Source of the DNA: JANXUR01 sp038229415
GTDB lineage: Bacteria; Acidobacteriota; Terriglobia; Terriglobales; Acidobacteriaceae
Direction of reading: 5' to 3'
DNA: 64,000 bases
NCBI GenBank assembly: GCA_038229415.1
Contig: JBBROM010000004.1
Span: 1 to 64,000, forward strand
The notes under the pieces were generated by a model. It had not been told where the DNA came from, did not search any database, and saw only the letters and a list, made by a program, of their open reading frames with translations. Below, one piece after another: positions 1 to 7,977 of the stretch; position 1 is the stretch's first letter; each line of letters opens with the position of its first letter. A program made the position numbers and the translations under genes.

Positions 1-445
1 TCAAAAGAGCGCTTCCAGTTGGTTTAGCCAGTTGGCGGGCAAGTCATCGGTCGTCGTCGGTTCGCCTGCCGCTTTCCTCTTCGCTACGGGAACGGTCGTC
101 GTATGGGCCTTGTTGGGGCCGAGGTTTAACTACTCCGACACGTGGCAGCTTGTGATCAACACGAGCACCAGCGTACTGACATTTCTCATCGTCTTCCTGA
201 TTCAGAACACGCAAAACCGAGATGCTAAAGCACTCCATCTAAAGCTGGATGAGTTGATTCGTGCAGTTCATAATGCCGAGAATCGGTTGATTCGCGTGGA
301 GAAGGGCTCGGATGAGGAGATGGATAAGCTGGCCCAGCACTACGAGCAGATCCGCAATGAAAGCGGTGGGGGAAGATCTCCGCTTCCAGGAGCGGAAGAC
401 GAAAGCAGCACATGGAAAGTCCCCGATGGGCCGAATCGCACCTAA
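1..445 (+). CDS. Low-affinity iron permease family protein, 5' end outside window
   Basis: The reading frame is open to the left edge, so the true start lies upstream; the TTG at 32 is only the first in-window start codon. The visible part has two hydrophobic stretches joined by a short polar loop with FNYSDTWQLVINT, then VLTFLIVFLIQNTQNRDAKALHLKLDELIRA, which is the signature of the low-affinity iron permease family (PF04120). A charged, probably cytoplasmic tail follows. The name comes from a yeast Fet4-like similarity, and iron transport by bacterial members is not well established. The next gene lies 277 bp away and is probably a separate transcription unit. The family call is solid and the function is not. 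Confidence 0.85.
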   Translation, partial: QKSASSWFSQLAGKSSVVVGSPAAFLFATGTVVVWALLGPRFNYSDTWQLVINTSTSVLTFLIVFLIQNTQNRDAKALHLKLDELIRAVHNAENRLIRVEKGSDEEMDKLAQHYEQIRNESGGGRSPLPGAEDESSTWKVPDGPNRT

Positions 446-722
446 ACACAACGGTTCTTAGCCCATCATTCGCCTTAAAACGCAGACCGCGGAAGTGTGC
501 CCCGAGCGAGACGTTGCTACAGGTTCTTCCTTAGCCGGATACGGCGTCTCCCTGATGTTTTCGACGGATGCCTTTCTTTAAACTCGATCTCAGGTCAGCG
601 ATATACGTCTATTTGCCGCGGTCAACAGCCACGGAGAACGCCGGCCAGTAAATGTTCGGTGATTCTGTTGCTGTACATGCGTCGCCGACGAACCTCACAC
701 ATTTCGCAAGGAGCTAGATTTC

Positions 723-1433
723 ATGAAAAAGACATTAGGAATTGTTTCCATTCTTTTGGCAGGGACGTTGGCGTTTGGTGCGTCAGCAAAGGAAGACTCA
801 GTGGAACGTTTGCAGTCAGCCGCTGAAGTATTAACAGCAATCGGCGCAGCGCCAGACAAGGGCATTCCTGAAGAAGTAGTGAGCGATGCCAAGTGCATTG
901 TGGTGGTACCGCATCTGGTGAAGGCTGGCTTTATTCTGGGCGGCAAGCACGGGCGTGGAGTCGCCAGTTGCCGTACCGCCACAGGCTGGAGCGCTCCGGC
1001 TTTTGTTTCGGTGGGCGGTGGAAGCTGGGGTCTGCAAATCGGCGTAGAGAGCGTTGATCTGGTGATGCTGATCATGAACGATCGTGGCTTGCAGCATTTG
1101 CTCTCCAGCAAGTTTCAGCTTAGCGGAGAAGGCTCGGCGGCAGCTGGCCCAGTGGGCCGTCATGCTTCGGCAGGCACAGATTGGAAGCTCAATGCTGAGA
1201 TCCTCACCTACTCGCGCTCGAAAGGTGTATTCGCGGGCCTGACCTTGGAAGGTGCCGTGATCCAGCAGGACGACGACTCCACTGCGGCGATCTACGACAA
1301 GCAGATTGGCTTTGGTCCAACCCTGCGCGGAGAAGTGGCCACGCCTGATGCGGCAGAGCCGTTCTCGCACGCTTTGGCGACTCTGAGTGCGAAGAGCTCG
1401 ATGAAGGAAGCGACCGACGCAGCGAAGAACTAG
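723..1433 (+). CDS. Secreted SYLF-domain (Ysc84-like) lipid-binding protein
   Basis: A 236-aa protein with a Sec signal peptide (about residues 1-22, MKKTLGIVSILLAGTLAFGASA). It is followed by a SYLF/Ysc84 domain: the conserved start IPEEVVSDAKCIVVVPHLVKAGFILGG, then a glycine-rich GRGVASCRTATGWSAPAF segment, GGGSWGLQIG, DLVMLIMN and the C-terminal KGVFAGLTLEGAV block. SYLF domains bind phosphoinositides in eukaryotes; bacterial versions are exported and of unclear role, often in stress or envelope contexts. The ATG is preceded by AAGGAG at about 708-713. A hairpin terminator follows 30 bp after the stop. It sits in a block of small stress/envelope genes (1711-4743). Confidence 0.9.
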   Translation: MKKTLGIVSILLAGTLAFGASAKEDSVERLQSAAEVLTAIGAAPDKGIPEEVVSDAKCIVVVPHLVKAGFILGGKHGRGVASCRTATGWSAPAFVSVGGGSWGLQIGVESVDLVMLIMNDRGLQHLLSSKFQLSGEGSAAAGPVGRHASAGTDWKLNAEILTYSRSKGVFAGLTLEGAVIQQDDDSTAAIYDKQIGFGPTLRGEVATPDAAEPFSHALATLSAKSSMKEATDAAKN

Positions 1434-1463
1434 CACAAATTAGGCAGTTAAGTTTTTTCACAA

Positions 1464-1504
1464 TGCAGGCGAATGCGCTTTTCTCATGGGGGTATTCGCC
1501 TGCA
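1464..1504 (+). terminator. Rho-independent terminator after the SYLF gene
   Basis: The arms TGCAGGCGAAT (1464-1474) and ATTCGCCTGCA (1494-1504) are perfectly complementary over 11 bp. They are followed by a T-rich stretch (TCTCTTTT). Confidence 0.75.
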
Positions 1505-1710
1505 TCTCTTTTGGATCGCGTTTGGATCGCGTTTGCGGAAATGGACTTTCGCAAAAGCGGTGTTCCTTGGTGGCGAGAGGCATCTCTCCACCATTTTTCA
1601 CAACAGAGTACAGCAAACCCCCGATGTTTCTGGCACACAGTTCATCTTAGGATCAACATCGGCGCAAGGGCATGTTCTCCGGGCGCGACTTTACTTAAGG
1701 AGTGTTAAAC

Positions 1711-1860
1711 ATGCTGTGGACCATCTTTGTGATTCTGCTGGTGCTTTGGCTGCTGGGCATGGTGAGTTCGTATACCCTGGGCGGCTACATTCACATCTTG
1801 CTGGTGATCGCGCTCGTGGTGGTAGTGATTCGGGTGATTCAGGGCAGACCGGTCGTTTAA
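1711..1860 (+). CDS. Lmo0937-like 49-aa hydrophobic membrane protein
   Basis: A 49-aa ORF starting MLWTIFVILLVLWLLGMVSS and ending IRVIQGRPVV. It has two hydrophobic helices separated by SSYTLGGYIHI. This matches the lmo0937-family pattern of tiny membrane proteins, which are common in stress-response regions. A strong ribosome binding site (TAAGGAG, 1696-1702) sits 8 nt before the ATG, and a terminator hairpin (1928-1974) lies downstream. Function is unknown; a general stress role is inferred from family context and from the neighbouring SYLF and CsbD genes. A longer overlapping frame at 1473-1868 lacks these features and was not used. Confidence 0.8.
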   Translation: MLWTIFVILLVLWLLGMVSSYTLGGYIHILLVIALVVVVIRVIQGRPVV

Positions 1861-1927
1861 TGGAGTAAAGCCCAGAGGCCAAGGGCTGGCGTTTGGAGTG
1901 TCTAGCATTAGCAGATTCGGACAGCAA

Positions 1928-1974
1928 AAAGGGGCAGCGGACATACTGAAATTCAGTAGGCCCGCTGCCCCTTT
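1928..1974. terminator. Bidirectional terminator between convergent small genes
   Basis: The outer arms AAAGGGGCAGCGG (1928-1940) and CCGCTGCCCCTTT (1962-1974) pair perfectly. An inner pair, TACTGAA (1944-1950) with TTCAGTA (1952-1958), extends the stem. A-runs and T-runs flank it on both sides, and it lies between convergent genes. Confidence 0.85.
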
Positions 1975-2018
1975 ATCAGATTCTGAATGCCCAGGACTGT
2001 GAAGAAGGTGAGCTGATT

Positions 2019-2237
2019 TCAGGCAGACTTCTTCAACCCGAATGCCAAAGCCGCTACTCCACCTGCAACCAGCAATACACTCAGCACTGTCGGAACCCGT
2101 TCACTGTCATGTGTCTGGATGCCAATTTTGGTATCGCCAATTTTTACGCCGTGATCCTCAGTGTGAGGCACGGGAACTACGAACGACAGTACCCCTAAAA
2201 TTAACAGCAGAGCGCCAATTATCGGAAGGCTCTTCAT
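2019..2237 (-). CDS. Small two-helix membrane protein, unknown
   Basis: A 72-aa protein. Residues 1-23 (MKSLPIIGALLLILGVLSFVV) form a hydrophobic segment that could be a signal anchor. A polar middle (PHTEDHGVKIGDTKIGIQTHDSERVP) follows, then a second hydrophobic segment (TVLSVLLVAGGVAALAFGLKK). The start is supported by GGAGAG just upstream (reverse strand near 2243). No family is recognised with certainty; small acidobacterial membrane proteins of this shape are often near stress genes. It is convergent with the lmo0937-like gene and shares its terminator. Confidence 0.6.
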   Translation of the reverse strand: MKSLPIIGALLLILGVLSFVVPVPHTEDHGVKIGDTKIGIQTHDSERVPTVLSVLLVAGGVAALAFGLKKSA

Positions 2238-2350
2238 GGATTCTCTCCTCGTCTGAGTTTCGAATTGCGAGATCTACTGAGTTGCCAGTTGCGCCTGCAA
2301 TTGTAGCAACGCTTCATGGTTCTACCGTTTGACTGCTCAGCTCATAGGAG

Positions 2351-2382
2351 AACAGCCGCCCCATCAAACTGGGCGGCTGTTT
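2351..2382. terminator. Hairpin terminator between csbD and the small membrane gene
   Basis: AACAGCCGCCC (2351-2361) pairs with GGGCGGCTGTT (2371-2381) across a 9-nt loop. The T-run follows on the plus strand. It lies immediately 3' of the minus-strand CsbD gene, so it may act in either direction. Confidence 0.7.
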
Positions 2383-2401
2383 TCATGGGTCTCGGTTTTT
2401 A

Positions 2402-2641
2402 CTAGGCCTTATGGGTTAGGTGTGCTTCTGCCTCTGCATTGACATTGGCGTCCATATTCCACTCATGGATCTGCTTCTCAGCAGCTTCCTTGGTAATGCC
2501 GTACCGCTCTTGGATCTTGCCGAGCAGCACGTCCTTCTTGCCAGCGATCACGTCCAAATCATCGTCGGTGAGCTTGCCCCAGCGCTGCTTCACGGTGCCA
2601 GTCATCTGCTTCCACTTGCCTTCCATCTGATCCCAATTCAT
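2402..2641 (-). CDS. CsbD-family stress protein
   Basis: A 79-aa protein beginning MNWDQMEGKWKQMTGTVKQ and continuing RWGKLTDDDLDVIAGKKDVLLGKIQERYGITKEAAEKQIHEW. This is the CsbD fold signature: a small four-helix protein induced by general stress in Bacillus and widespread elsewhere, molecular role unknown. The ORF can be extended upstream to 2752, but the ATG at 2641 is preceded by AAGGAG with correct spacing and marks the family's normal N-terminus, so the extension is not coding. A hairpin terminator follows. It fits the stress-gene block with the SYLF and lmo0937-like genes. Confidence 0.92.
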   Translation of the reverse strand: MNWDQMEGKWKQMTGTVKQRWGKLTDDDLDVIAGKKDVLLGKIQERYGITKEAAEKQIHEWNMDANVNAEAEAHLTHKA

Positions 2642-2822
2642 GGTGTTTTCTCCTTGATTCTTAGGTTTGAATGAAAATGAGCGATCCGATCGGGACCGCA
2701 CGATCTGCTGCTTCTTCTGTTGTAGAACAGGCCTCGGCCGGAGTGAATACATTTGGCCATGTAGACGGAAAGCCGAAGTGCTGTAGACCTAACGAGCGGC
2801 GAATGCAGCGGAGTAACGGAAG

Positions 2823-3323
2823 TTAATTAGCAGTTGGAGGTGATGGGAGTGGGCCAAGACTTGCAAGACTGTGACTGAGGAATTTCTTGCCTTCGCCTAC
2901 GGTTTGTACGGCGCGCACCAAGTCGGTCACGATGTCGGACTTGAGTACATAGCCGCGCGCTCCGGTTGAGAAAGCTTCGCTGATGATCCGCCCCGTATTG
3001 TGTTGGCTTAGAAAGATGATTTTGCTAAGAGGCGCAACTTGAGCGATGCGTCGCGATACCTCAAGTCCGTTCATGGTCGGCATGGTGATATCCAGGACGA
3101 CGATGTCAGGCTGAAGGTCTTGCGCGCGTTGAACGCCTTCTGGACCGTCGGAAGCTTCGCCCACGACCTCGAATTCAAGACGACCGGCAAGCAGCGAAGA
3201 AACACTTCGCCGCACCAGCTCGTGATCATCCACTAACAGAATGCGCACAGTGTCACCAAACACATTGTCGCACTCGATCCTTGTGCAAATCACTAGGGTA
3301 TTCCGTGTATATATCTTCCCCAA
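2823..3323 (-). CDS. Receiver-only response regulator
   Basis: A NarL-type receiver domain: RILLVDDHELVRRSV (acidic pair DD), then DIVVLDITMPTMNGLEV (phospho-acceptor Asp), FLSQHN and ARGYVLKSD (conserved Lys). After about 20 further residues the protein stops with no LuxR helix-turn-helix, so it cannot bind DNA in the usual way and may act by protein contact or as a phosphate sink. The N-terminus is uncertain: the ORF opens at 3323, but about 24 residues precede the domain, and GTG codons at 3263 or 3248 would give a compact protein. The histidine kinase at 5079-6578 is the nearest possible partner on this side. Confidence 0.8.
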   Translation of the reverse strand: MGKIYTRNTLVICTRIECDNVFGDTVRILLVDDHELVRRSVSSLLAGRLEFEVVGEASDGPEGVQRAQDLQPDIVVLDITMPTMNGLEVSRRIAQVAPLSKIIFLSQHNTGRIISEAFSTGARGYVLKSDIVTDLVRAVQTVGEGKKFLSHSLASLGPLPSPPTAN

Positions 3324-3549
3324 ATGGGCGTGTTTGCCAACCCTTCGGCATCAGTCCCTCCACCCTAAGTCGCGTCCGATCTGGTCGAATCCACAATCTA
3401 CAGAGTCTTCCTGATTCCATCTAAGGGGAGTGCTGGATTGGAGCGACAATCCTTCCATCGTAGGGTTAGGGGAGTAGGCCACTGCCTGATCGCCACGAGT
3501 GCGGCATGAGACGGCGTCGGCAAAAGAGACGGCCTTGAGGAGGAACAGA

Positions 3550-4743
3550 ATGAATCCGATTCGTTATTTTGGTTTGTGTTTGTTAGCAATGATGATGGTG
3601 GCGATGCTGGCAACCCCGTCGCATAGTCAAGTCAGCTTCGGCGTATCCGTTCGTTCCGGTCCACCCGCATTACCGGTGTATGAGCAGCCCGTGATCCCTG
3701 GCGAAGGCTACATCTGGACACCCGGATATTGGGCTTATGGCGAGGATGACTACTACTGGGTGCCGGGAACGTGGGTTTTGGCACCCGAGGTTGGCCTGCT
3801 TTGGACGCCGCCGTGGTGGGGCTGGGGTGGGGATGGGTTCCTCTTCCACGAAGGCTACTGGGGTCCGCGCGTCGGCTTTTACGGCGGCATTTGCTATGGC
3901 TTCGGCTACTGCGGTGAGGGCTACGAAGGCGGCCGCTGGCGCGATGGGCGCTTCTTCTATAATCGCGCCGTCAACAACATAAACATCACAGAGATCCACA
4001 ATGTATACAACGAAACCGTGATTAACCGGCCAGTGACCCGCGTAGCCTACAACGGAGGCGAGGGGGGAATCGTAGCACGAGCCACCCCCGAGCAGGAGGC
4101 TACAGAACACGAGAGACATATTGCACCCGTAGCTACCCAAGTGGAGCATGTGCAGGCCGCCCGATCCAATCCGGAACTGAAGGCCTCTATGAATCAGGGA
4201 AAGCCACCTATTGCGGCTACACCCCGGCCTGGAGCGTTACAAGGTCGTGACGTAATGCCTGCGAAAGAAGCGGGGGCACCGTATAAGGCTCCAGCGGAGA
4301 AGCAGCCCGGGAATCGCGGTAACAATGCATCGGAGCAGAAGCCTGATGGCGATAGGCAGAATAACGCCAACAATGGCAATCAGCCTGAGGCGGGCAACCC
4401 CGCGCGTAGCGGTGTGATGAATCATCCGAATGACATGCCCGCGCAGGAGAAGCCGGCTCCGCCGAATACGGGCGATCCAAAGCGCGATCAGAAGATGATG
4501 CATCAGATGGAAAGTCTGAGCGCGAAACAGGATCAAGAGCGGCAGAAGCTGCAACAGCGTCAGGACCAGGAGCACCAGAACATGGCGCAACACAATGCAG
4601 ATGAAGCGGCAAAGCAGCAGATGGAGCAACGCCATCAGCAGCAGACGCAGCAGATGCAGCAGCGGCAGGAGCAGCAACGCCAGAAGATGGAACGCAAGGA
4701 GCAGCCGCCCAAGCGCGATGAGCCCGGGACTCCCAAGGGCTAA
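3550..4743 (+). CDS. Secreted YXWGXW-repeat protein with Gln-rich coiled-coil tail
   Basis: A 397-aa protein. The start at 3550 follows GAGGAGG and gives a clean signal peptide (MNPIRYFGLCLLAMMMVAMLA, then TPSHSQ). The N-terminal domain has tandem Trp/Tyr/Gly-rich repeats (YIWTPGYWAYGEDDYYWVPG, WTPPWWGWGGDGF, HEGYWGPRVGFYGG) typical of YXWGXW/BcpO-related envelope proteins. Next come an Asn-rich linker, a Pro/Asn/Gln low-complexity region, and from about residue 315 a charged Gln/Arg/Met-rich segment predicted to be coiled coil. The role is unknown; it is probably periplasmic or surface-exposed. A longer in-frame start at 3499 lacks a ribosome binding site. A strong terminator follows. Confidence 0.88.
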   Translation: MNPIRYFGLCLLAMMMVAMLATPSHSQVSFGVSVRSGPPALPVYEQPVIPGEGYIWTPGYWAYGEDDYYWVPGTWVLAPEVGLLWTPPWWGWGGDGFLFHEGYWGPRVGFYGGICYGFGYCGEGYEGGRWRDGRFFYNRAVNNINITEIHNVYNETVINRPVTRVAYNGGEGGIVARATPEQEATEHERHIAPVATQVEHVQAARSNPELKASMNQGKPPIAATPRPGALQGRDVMPAKEAGAPYKAPAEKQPGNRGNNASEQKPDGDRQNNANNGNQPEAGNPARSGVMNHPNDMPAQEKPAPPNTGDPKRDQKMMHQMESLSAKQDQERQKLQQRQDQEHQNMAQHNADEAAKQQMEQRHQQQTQQMQQRQEQQRQKMERKEQPPKRDEPGTPKG

Positions 4744-4791
4744 TATCGCCTCTATGGGGCAAAGGAGTGGGCTGAATCACTGAGAACTTCC

Positions 4792-4845
4792 GGGCTCTCA
4801 GGGTGTTGCGGATATCACGCAACTCCCTGAGGGCCCATTTTCTTT
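4792..4845 (+). terminator. Rho-independent terminator after the YXWGXW gene
   Basis: GGGCTCTCAGGG (4792-4803) pairs with CCCTGAGGGCCC (4825-4836), with one G-T wobble. It is followed by ATTTTCTTTT. A smaller pair (GTTGCG with CGCAAC) lies inside the loop. Confidence 0.85.
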
Positions 4846-4921
4846 TGACAGAAAGGCACCGGAAATCCGAGAGAGGACGTCATTTTCGCTTGGAAAGCGG
4901 TGTTTCGTTTGAATCGGGCAC

Positions 4922-4938
4922 AATTTTCGCGCAAAATT
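4922..4938. promoter_or_regulatory. Perfect inverted repeat upstream of the histidine kinase
   Basis: AATTTT and AAAATT flank CGCGC in the AT-rich leader 140 bp before the kinase start. It could be a regulator operator; no bound protein can be named. The rest of the 335-bp gap 4744-5078 holds the terminator above and AT-rich leader sequence, with no further gene seen. Confidence 0.3.
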
Positions 4939-5078
4939 TCTTATTTTTGGATATAGTCTTTTTTGAAACTGGGAAACCCCATATTTTTGAGCTGCCTTCT
5001 GGGCTTATTGCGGACTGGTAGTGTTACAGTTTTTCACTCCTTGCAAGAGTCACAAGTTGCGGAATAAGGATTTTGCCA

Positions 5079-6578
5079 ATGAGCGTCACAGAGCACCTCA
5101 ACAACTACCACAAGTCGGCTTTAGGGAGGTACTCGCTGGCGCTATTGTCCGTCGCAATTGCATTGATGATGAGAATTGCGATGCAGCCGCTCTATGGCGA
5201 AGAGAATCCTTACCGGTCCATGTGGTTGGCGGTGGTTTATTGCGCATGGTTCTGTGGAGTTGGGCCCTCGATTCTTGCCATTATCACTGGGGTAATCGGG
5301 GTCTGGTACTTTATTTTGGAACCAGAGTTTGTATTTTCCCGGCTAGACTCGCGTCAATTGTTGGGCGCCGCGGGCTTTGTAGTTTTTGCTTTAGCAATTG
5401 TGGCTCTAGGAGAAGCAAACCGGCGATCGATTGCAAAACGCCTGGCTGTGGAAGAAGAGCTAATACGGAGTGAGCAGCAGTTCCGTGATCTGGCAAACTC
5501 AATTCCCGAACTGTGCTGGATGGCCCACCCCGACGGCTATCGCTTTTGGTACAACGAACGTTGGCATCAGTTCACCGGCACAACGCCTGACCAAGTGGGC
5601 ACGATTGACTGGACGAGGTTTCATCACCCCGACCATTTGCCCATTACCATGACACGCTGGCAACATGCCATCCGAAACGGCGAAGAGATGGAATCGGAGT
5701 TCCCACTGCGGGGTGCCGATGGGCAGTATCACTGGTTTCTGAGCCGCATGCGTCCGCTGCGCGACCGTTCCGGCAAAGTGGTTCGGTGGTTTGGCACGAA
5801 CACTAATATTGACAAGCAAAGGCAAGCAATGGAGCAGCTAGCTGCAGCCGGTGAACAGGCTAAAAAACTAGTGCAGGCTCGCACCGCTGAGCTTAAAATC
5901 GCCAACGATGGATTGCGCGAGCTCGCCGGCCACCTGATGCGCGTGCAAGACGACGAACGCAGAAATATCGCGCGTGAATTGCACGACAGCGTTGGACAGT
6001 TATTGACTGTGTTGAGCATCAACCTTGCCACGGTGGACCGCGAATCGGAAAAGCTCAATCCTGAGACTGCAAGGTTGATTCCGGAGAATGCGGAGCTGGT
6101 ACAGCAGATTTCACGCGAGGTGCGAACCTTGTCCCACCTCTTGCATCCCCCTCTGCTGGAGGAAGCTGGCCTCGCATCCGCTCTCTCATGGTATGTAGAC
6201 GGATTCTCAGAGCGCAGTGGGATCGCCGCCGCTGTGGACATCCCAGATAACCTGCCCCGGCTTTCCGGGGCAGCCGAGCTGGCCATCTTCCGCATCGTGC
6301 AGGAAGGACTCACTAACATTCACCGCCATTCCGGCAGCGAGACTGCATCCATACGGCTCTGCGAGGAACAAGACACTGTGATTCTGGAGATTCGGGACGA
6401 GGGTAAGGGCATCCCGCTGGAGAAACTCCAGGAGCTCGCCTCATTCGGAAGAATGGGGGTTGGATTCCGCGGAATGCGCGAGAGGCTGCTACAGCTCGAT
6501 GGAATCTTGGAAGTTACCTCCAACGCAGAGGGAACAGTCGTGATGGCCCGCATACCCAAAACAGCTGGCGCAAAGTAG
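5079..6578 (+). CDS. Membrane sensor histidine kinase (DUF4118-like, PAS, HisKA_3)
   Basis: A 499-aa protein. Residues 15-110 hold three to four hydrophobic segments resembling a DUF4118/KdpD-type membrane domain. A PAS/PAC domain follows (about 128-250: SEQQFRDLANSIPELCW, then YHWFLSRMRPLRDRSGKV). A HisKA_3 dimerisation domain contains ARELHDSVGQLL with the likely phospho-His near residue 302. The C-terminus is an HATPase domain (EGLTNIHRHS, RDEGKGIP, GVGFRGMRERL). NarL-type kinases of this class normally pair with LuxR-type regulators. The only adjacent regulator (2823-3323) lacks a DNA-binding domain, so the pairing is uncertain. The ATG at 5079 has AAGGA 8 nt upstream; a TTG two codons earlier is too close to it. 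Confidence 0.9.
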   Translation: MSVTEHLNNYHKSALGRYSLALLSVAIALMMRIAMQPLYGEENPYRSMWLAVVYCAWFCGVGPSILAIITGVIGVWYFILEPEFVFSRLDSRQLLGAAGFVVFALAIVALGEANRRSIAKRLAVEEELIRSEQQFRDLANSIPELCWMAHPDGYRFWYNERWHQFTGTTPDQVGTIDWTRFHHPDHLPITMTRWQHAIRNGEEMESEFPLRGADGQYHWFLSRMRPLRDRSGKVVRWFGTNTNIDKQRQAMEQLAAAGEQAKKLVQARTAELKIANDGLRELAGHLMRVQDDERRNIARELHDSVGQLLTVLSINLATVDRESEKLNPETARLIPENAELVQQISREVRTLSHLLHPPLLEEAGLASALSWYVDGFSERSGIAAAVDIPDNLPRLSGAAELAIFRIVQEGLTNIHRHSGSETASIRLCEEQDTVILEIRDEGKGIPLEKLQELASFGRMGVGFRGMRERLLQLDGILEVTSNAEGTVVMARIPKTAGAK

Positions 6579-6579
6579 C

Positions 6580-6860
6580 CGTCGGGTCCGAACGTACCCC
6601 CTTGCACGGTGGTGCCGTAGATATTGCCTACGCCATCCACAACCAAGTCAGTGTCAGCGTATTCACCATCACTGCTCCCCAGCGAAGCCATACAGCAACT
6701 TGGTTGAACTCGCTGACCCGCCACTTGAGAGAAGTACGGCTAAGGCGAAAATGATCATGAAACGTAAGGCGTATCTGATTGCCACTTCCCAGCTCACTCT
6801 GCGACCTGGGCTATTTTCGAGTCCCCGGTTGCCCTCGGGAAATATAGCATAGGGCTTCAC
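6580..6860 (-). pseudogene. Remnant of a GloVer-repeat exoprotein gene, frameshifted and truncated
   Basis: Read on the minus strand from 6860, a frame gives a basic stretch and hydrophobic helix (RYALRFMIIFALAVLLSSGG) and then STKLLYGFAGEQ before a stop near 6687. The overlapping frame continues with GSSDGEYADTDLVVDGVG and NIYGTTVQGGTFGPDGY. Joined by a one-base shift these make the start of a 'choice-of-anchor tandem repeat GloVer' protein: signal peptide, LYxFxG, DG, D..GN.YGTT.QGG. Similarity ends near the 3' end of the neighbouring kinase gene. This is a short decayed fragment of a family abundant in Acidobacteria, not a functional gene. Confidence 0.6.
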
Positions 6861-6967
6861 TCAAGCACTAGTTGGCGTGCAAAATTATTGCACGCAATGG
6901 AATCAATCGGTTAGCCCTAATACACCTTGACAATTCGAGTAGAGGCCTCGAAAACATCTCCTCTTGA

Positions 6968-7117
6968 AAGTACGACGAAAGCATCTTTGACTCGGACTGG
7001 GAAACCGGCGTCAAGACTCTGACCAAGAAGAAGGGCGCGCCCAAGTTCTTCGGACCAGAGGCTCTGGCGAGCGGCAAAGTGGTTCCGCTCAACTGGGGCG
7101 ACTACACGATCGTGTAA
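6968..7117 (+). pseudogene. C-terminal gene fragment without a start, unknown family
   Basis: An open stretch of 49 codons preceded directly by an in-frame TGA and containing no early start codon. It reads KYDESIFDSDWETGVKTLTK, then KKGAPKFFGPEALASGKVVP and LNWGDYTIV, ending at TAA 7115-7117. The composition and clean ending look like the C-terminus of a real protein whose 5' part was lost. The GC-rich hairpin at 7146-7173 would be its old terminator. The family is not recognised. Confidence 0.4.
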
Positions 7118-7145
7118 CGTCACCATCCGCAACTTGCTACCCTAA

Positions 7146-7173
7146 CCCGCCCAGCGAATGATTTCTGGGCGGG
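7146..7173. terminator. GC-rich hairpin between gene fragment and hyp operon end
   Basis: CCCGCCCAG (7146-7154) pairs with CTGGGCGGG (7165-7173) across a 10-nt loop. There is no T-run. It could terminate the lost plus-strand gene or the long minus-strand hyp operon. Confidence 0.5.
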
Positions 7174-7296
7174 GGTGGGTAACTCACCGAAAGCATGCCC
7201 TGATAAGACGACGCTGTGGGTTGTCTTTGAATGGAATCTACGCGGAGTAACAAAGAGACATCGCCAGAGGCTCACTTGCGTTTCCGTCGAAAGCTG

Positions 7297-7977
7297 TTAA
7301 ACAACTACGGGACGCAACTCTGCCAGTCTGTCGGCCAGGAATCCGAGGACGTCATCCATGCCATCCCCTGTTTTCGAGGAAACGCGGAAGATTTGCATAC
7401 CGGGGCGAACAGCCTGAATATTTCCGGACGCGGCCTCCCAGTCGAAGTCCACTGCGTCAGCGAGATCCATCTTACTGACGATGGCTACGTCGGCACTATT
7501 GAAGATGGTCGGGTACTTGAGCGGCTTATCTTCCCCCTCGGTTACTGACGTCAAAACCAGCCTAAGGTTCTCGCCAAGATCGTAAGACGCAGGGCAGACT
7601 AAATTGCCGACGTTCTCGATGAACAGGATGTCCAGTTCGTCAAGATTCCATTCTTCCAACGCAGTCTCCACCATGGCGGCTTCCAAGTGACAGAGGGTTC
7701 CGGTGGTGATCTGCTTGACCGGTGCCTGACTGCGTGCCAGCCGTAGCGCGTCGTTTTCGGTCGCCAAGTCTCCAACGAGTGCGGCGACGCGATGATGGGG
7801 GCGAAGCATGGTCAAAGTTTTTTCGAGAAAAGCGGTCTTGCCGGACCCTGGGCTGGAGACCAGACTCACTACCAGCACACCAGCGGCTTGAAAGCGTTCG
7901 CGCAACGCTCGGGCGGCCATGTCGTTTTGCTTGAGCACATTCTTGCGGACTTCCACCAGGCGCGGTTGCGATTTCAT
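7297..7977 (-). CDS. hypB: Hydrogenase nickel incorporation GTPase HypB
   Basis: A 226-aa G3E-family GTPase that with HypA delivers Ni to the hydrogenase large subunit. It shows the P-loop SSPGSGKTAF (about residues 40-49), VGDLATENDALRLA, the metal-site region TTGTLCHLEAAMV, FIENVGNLVCPASYDLGE and the switch/nucleotide motif SKMDLAD. It lacks the N-terminal His-rich or CxxCGC nickel-storage extension found in some HypB proteins. The start at 7977 overlaps the hypA stop in an ATGA, indicating translational coupling; the longer frame to 8106 is antisense noise inside hypA. It is the last gene of the operon. Confidence 0.95.
   Translation of the reverse strand: MKSQPRLVEVRKNVLKQNDMAARALRERFQAAGVLVVSLVSSPGSGKTAFLEKTLTMLRPHHRVAALVGDLATENDALRLARSQAPVKQITTGTLCHLEAAMVETALEEWNLDELDILFIENVGNLVCPASYDLGENLRLVLTSVTEGEDKPLKYPTIFNSADVAIVSKMDLADAVDFDWEAASGNIQAVRPGMQIFRVSSKTGDGMDDVLGFLADRLAELRPVVV

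Noticed and set aside
5021..5473. 150-aa open frame overlapping the kinase start
   Set aside because: A different frame of the kinase coding region; the kinase frame has the ribosome binding site and membrane domain.
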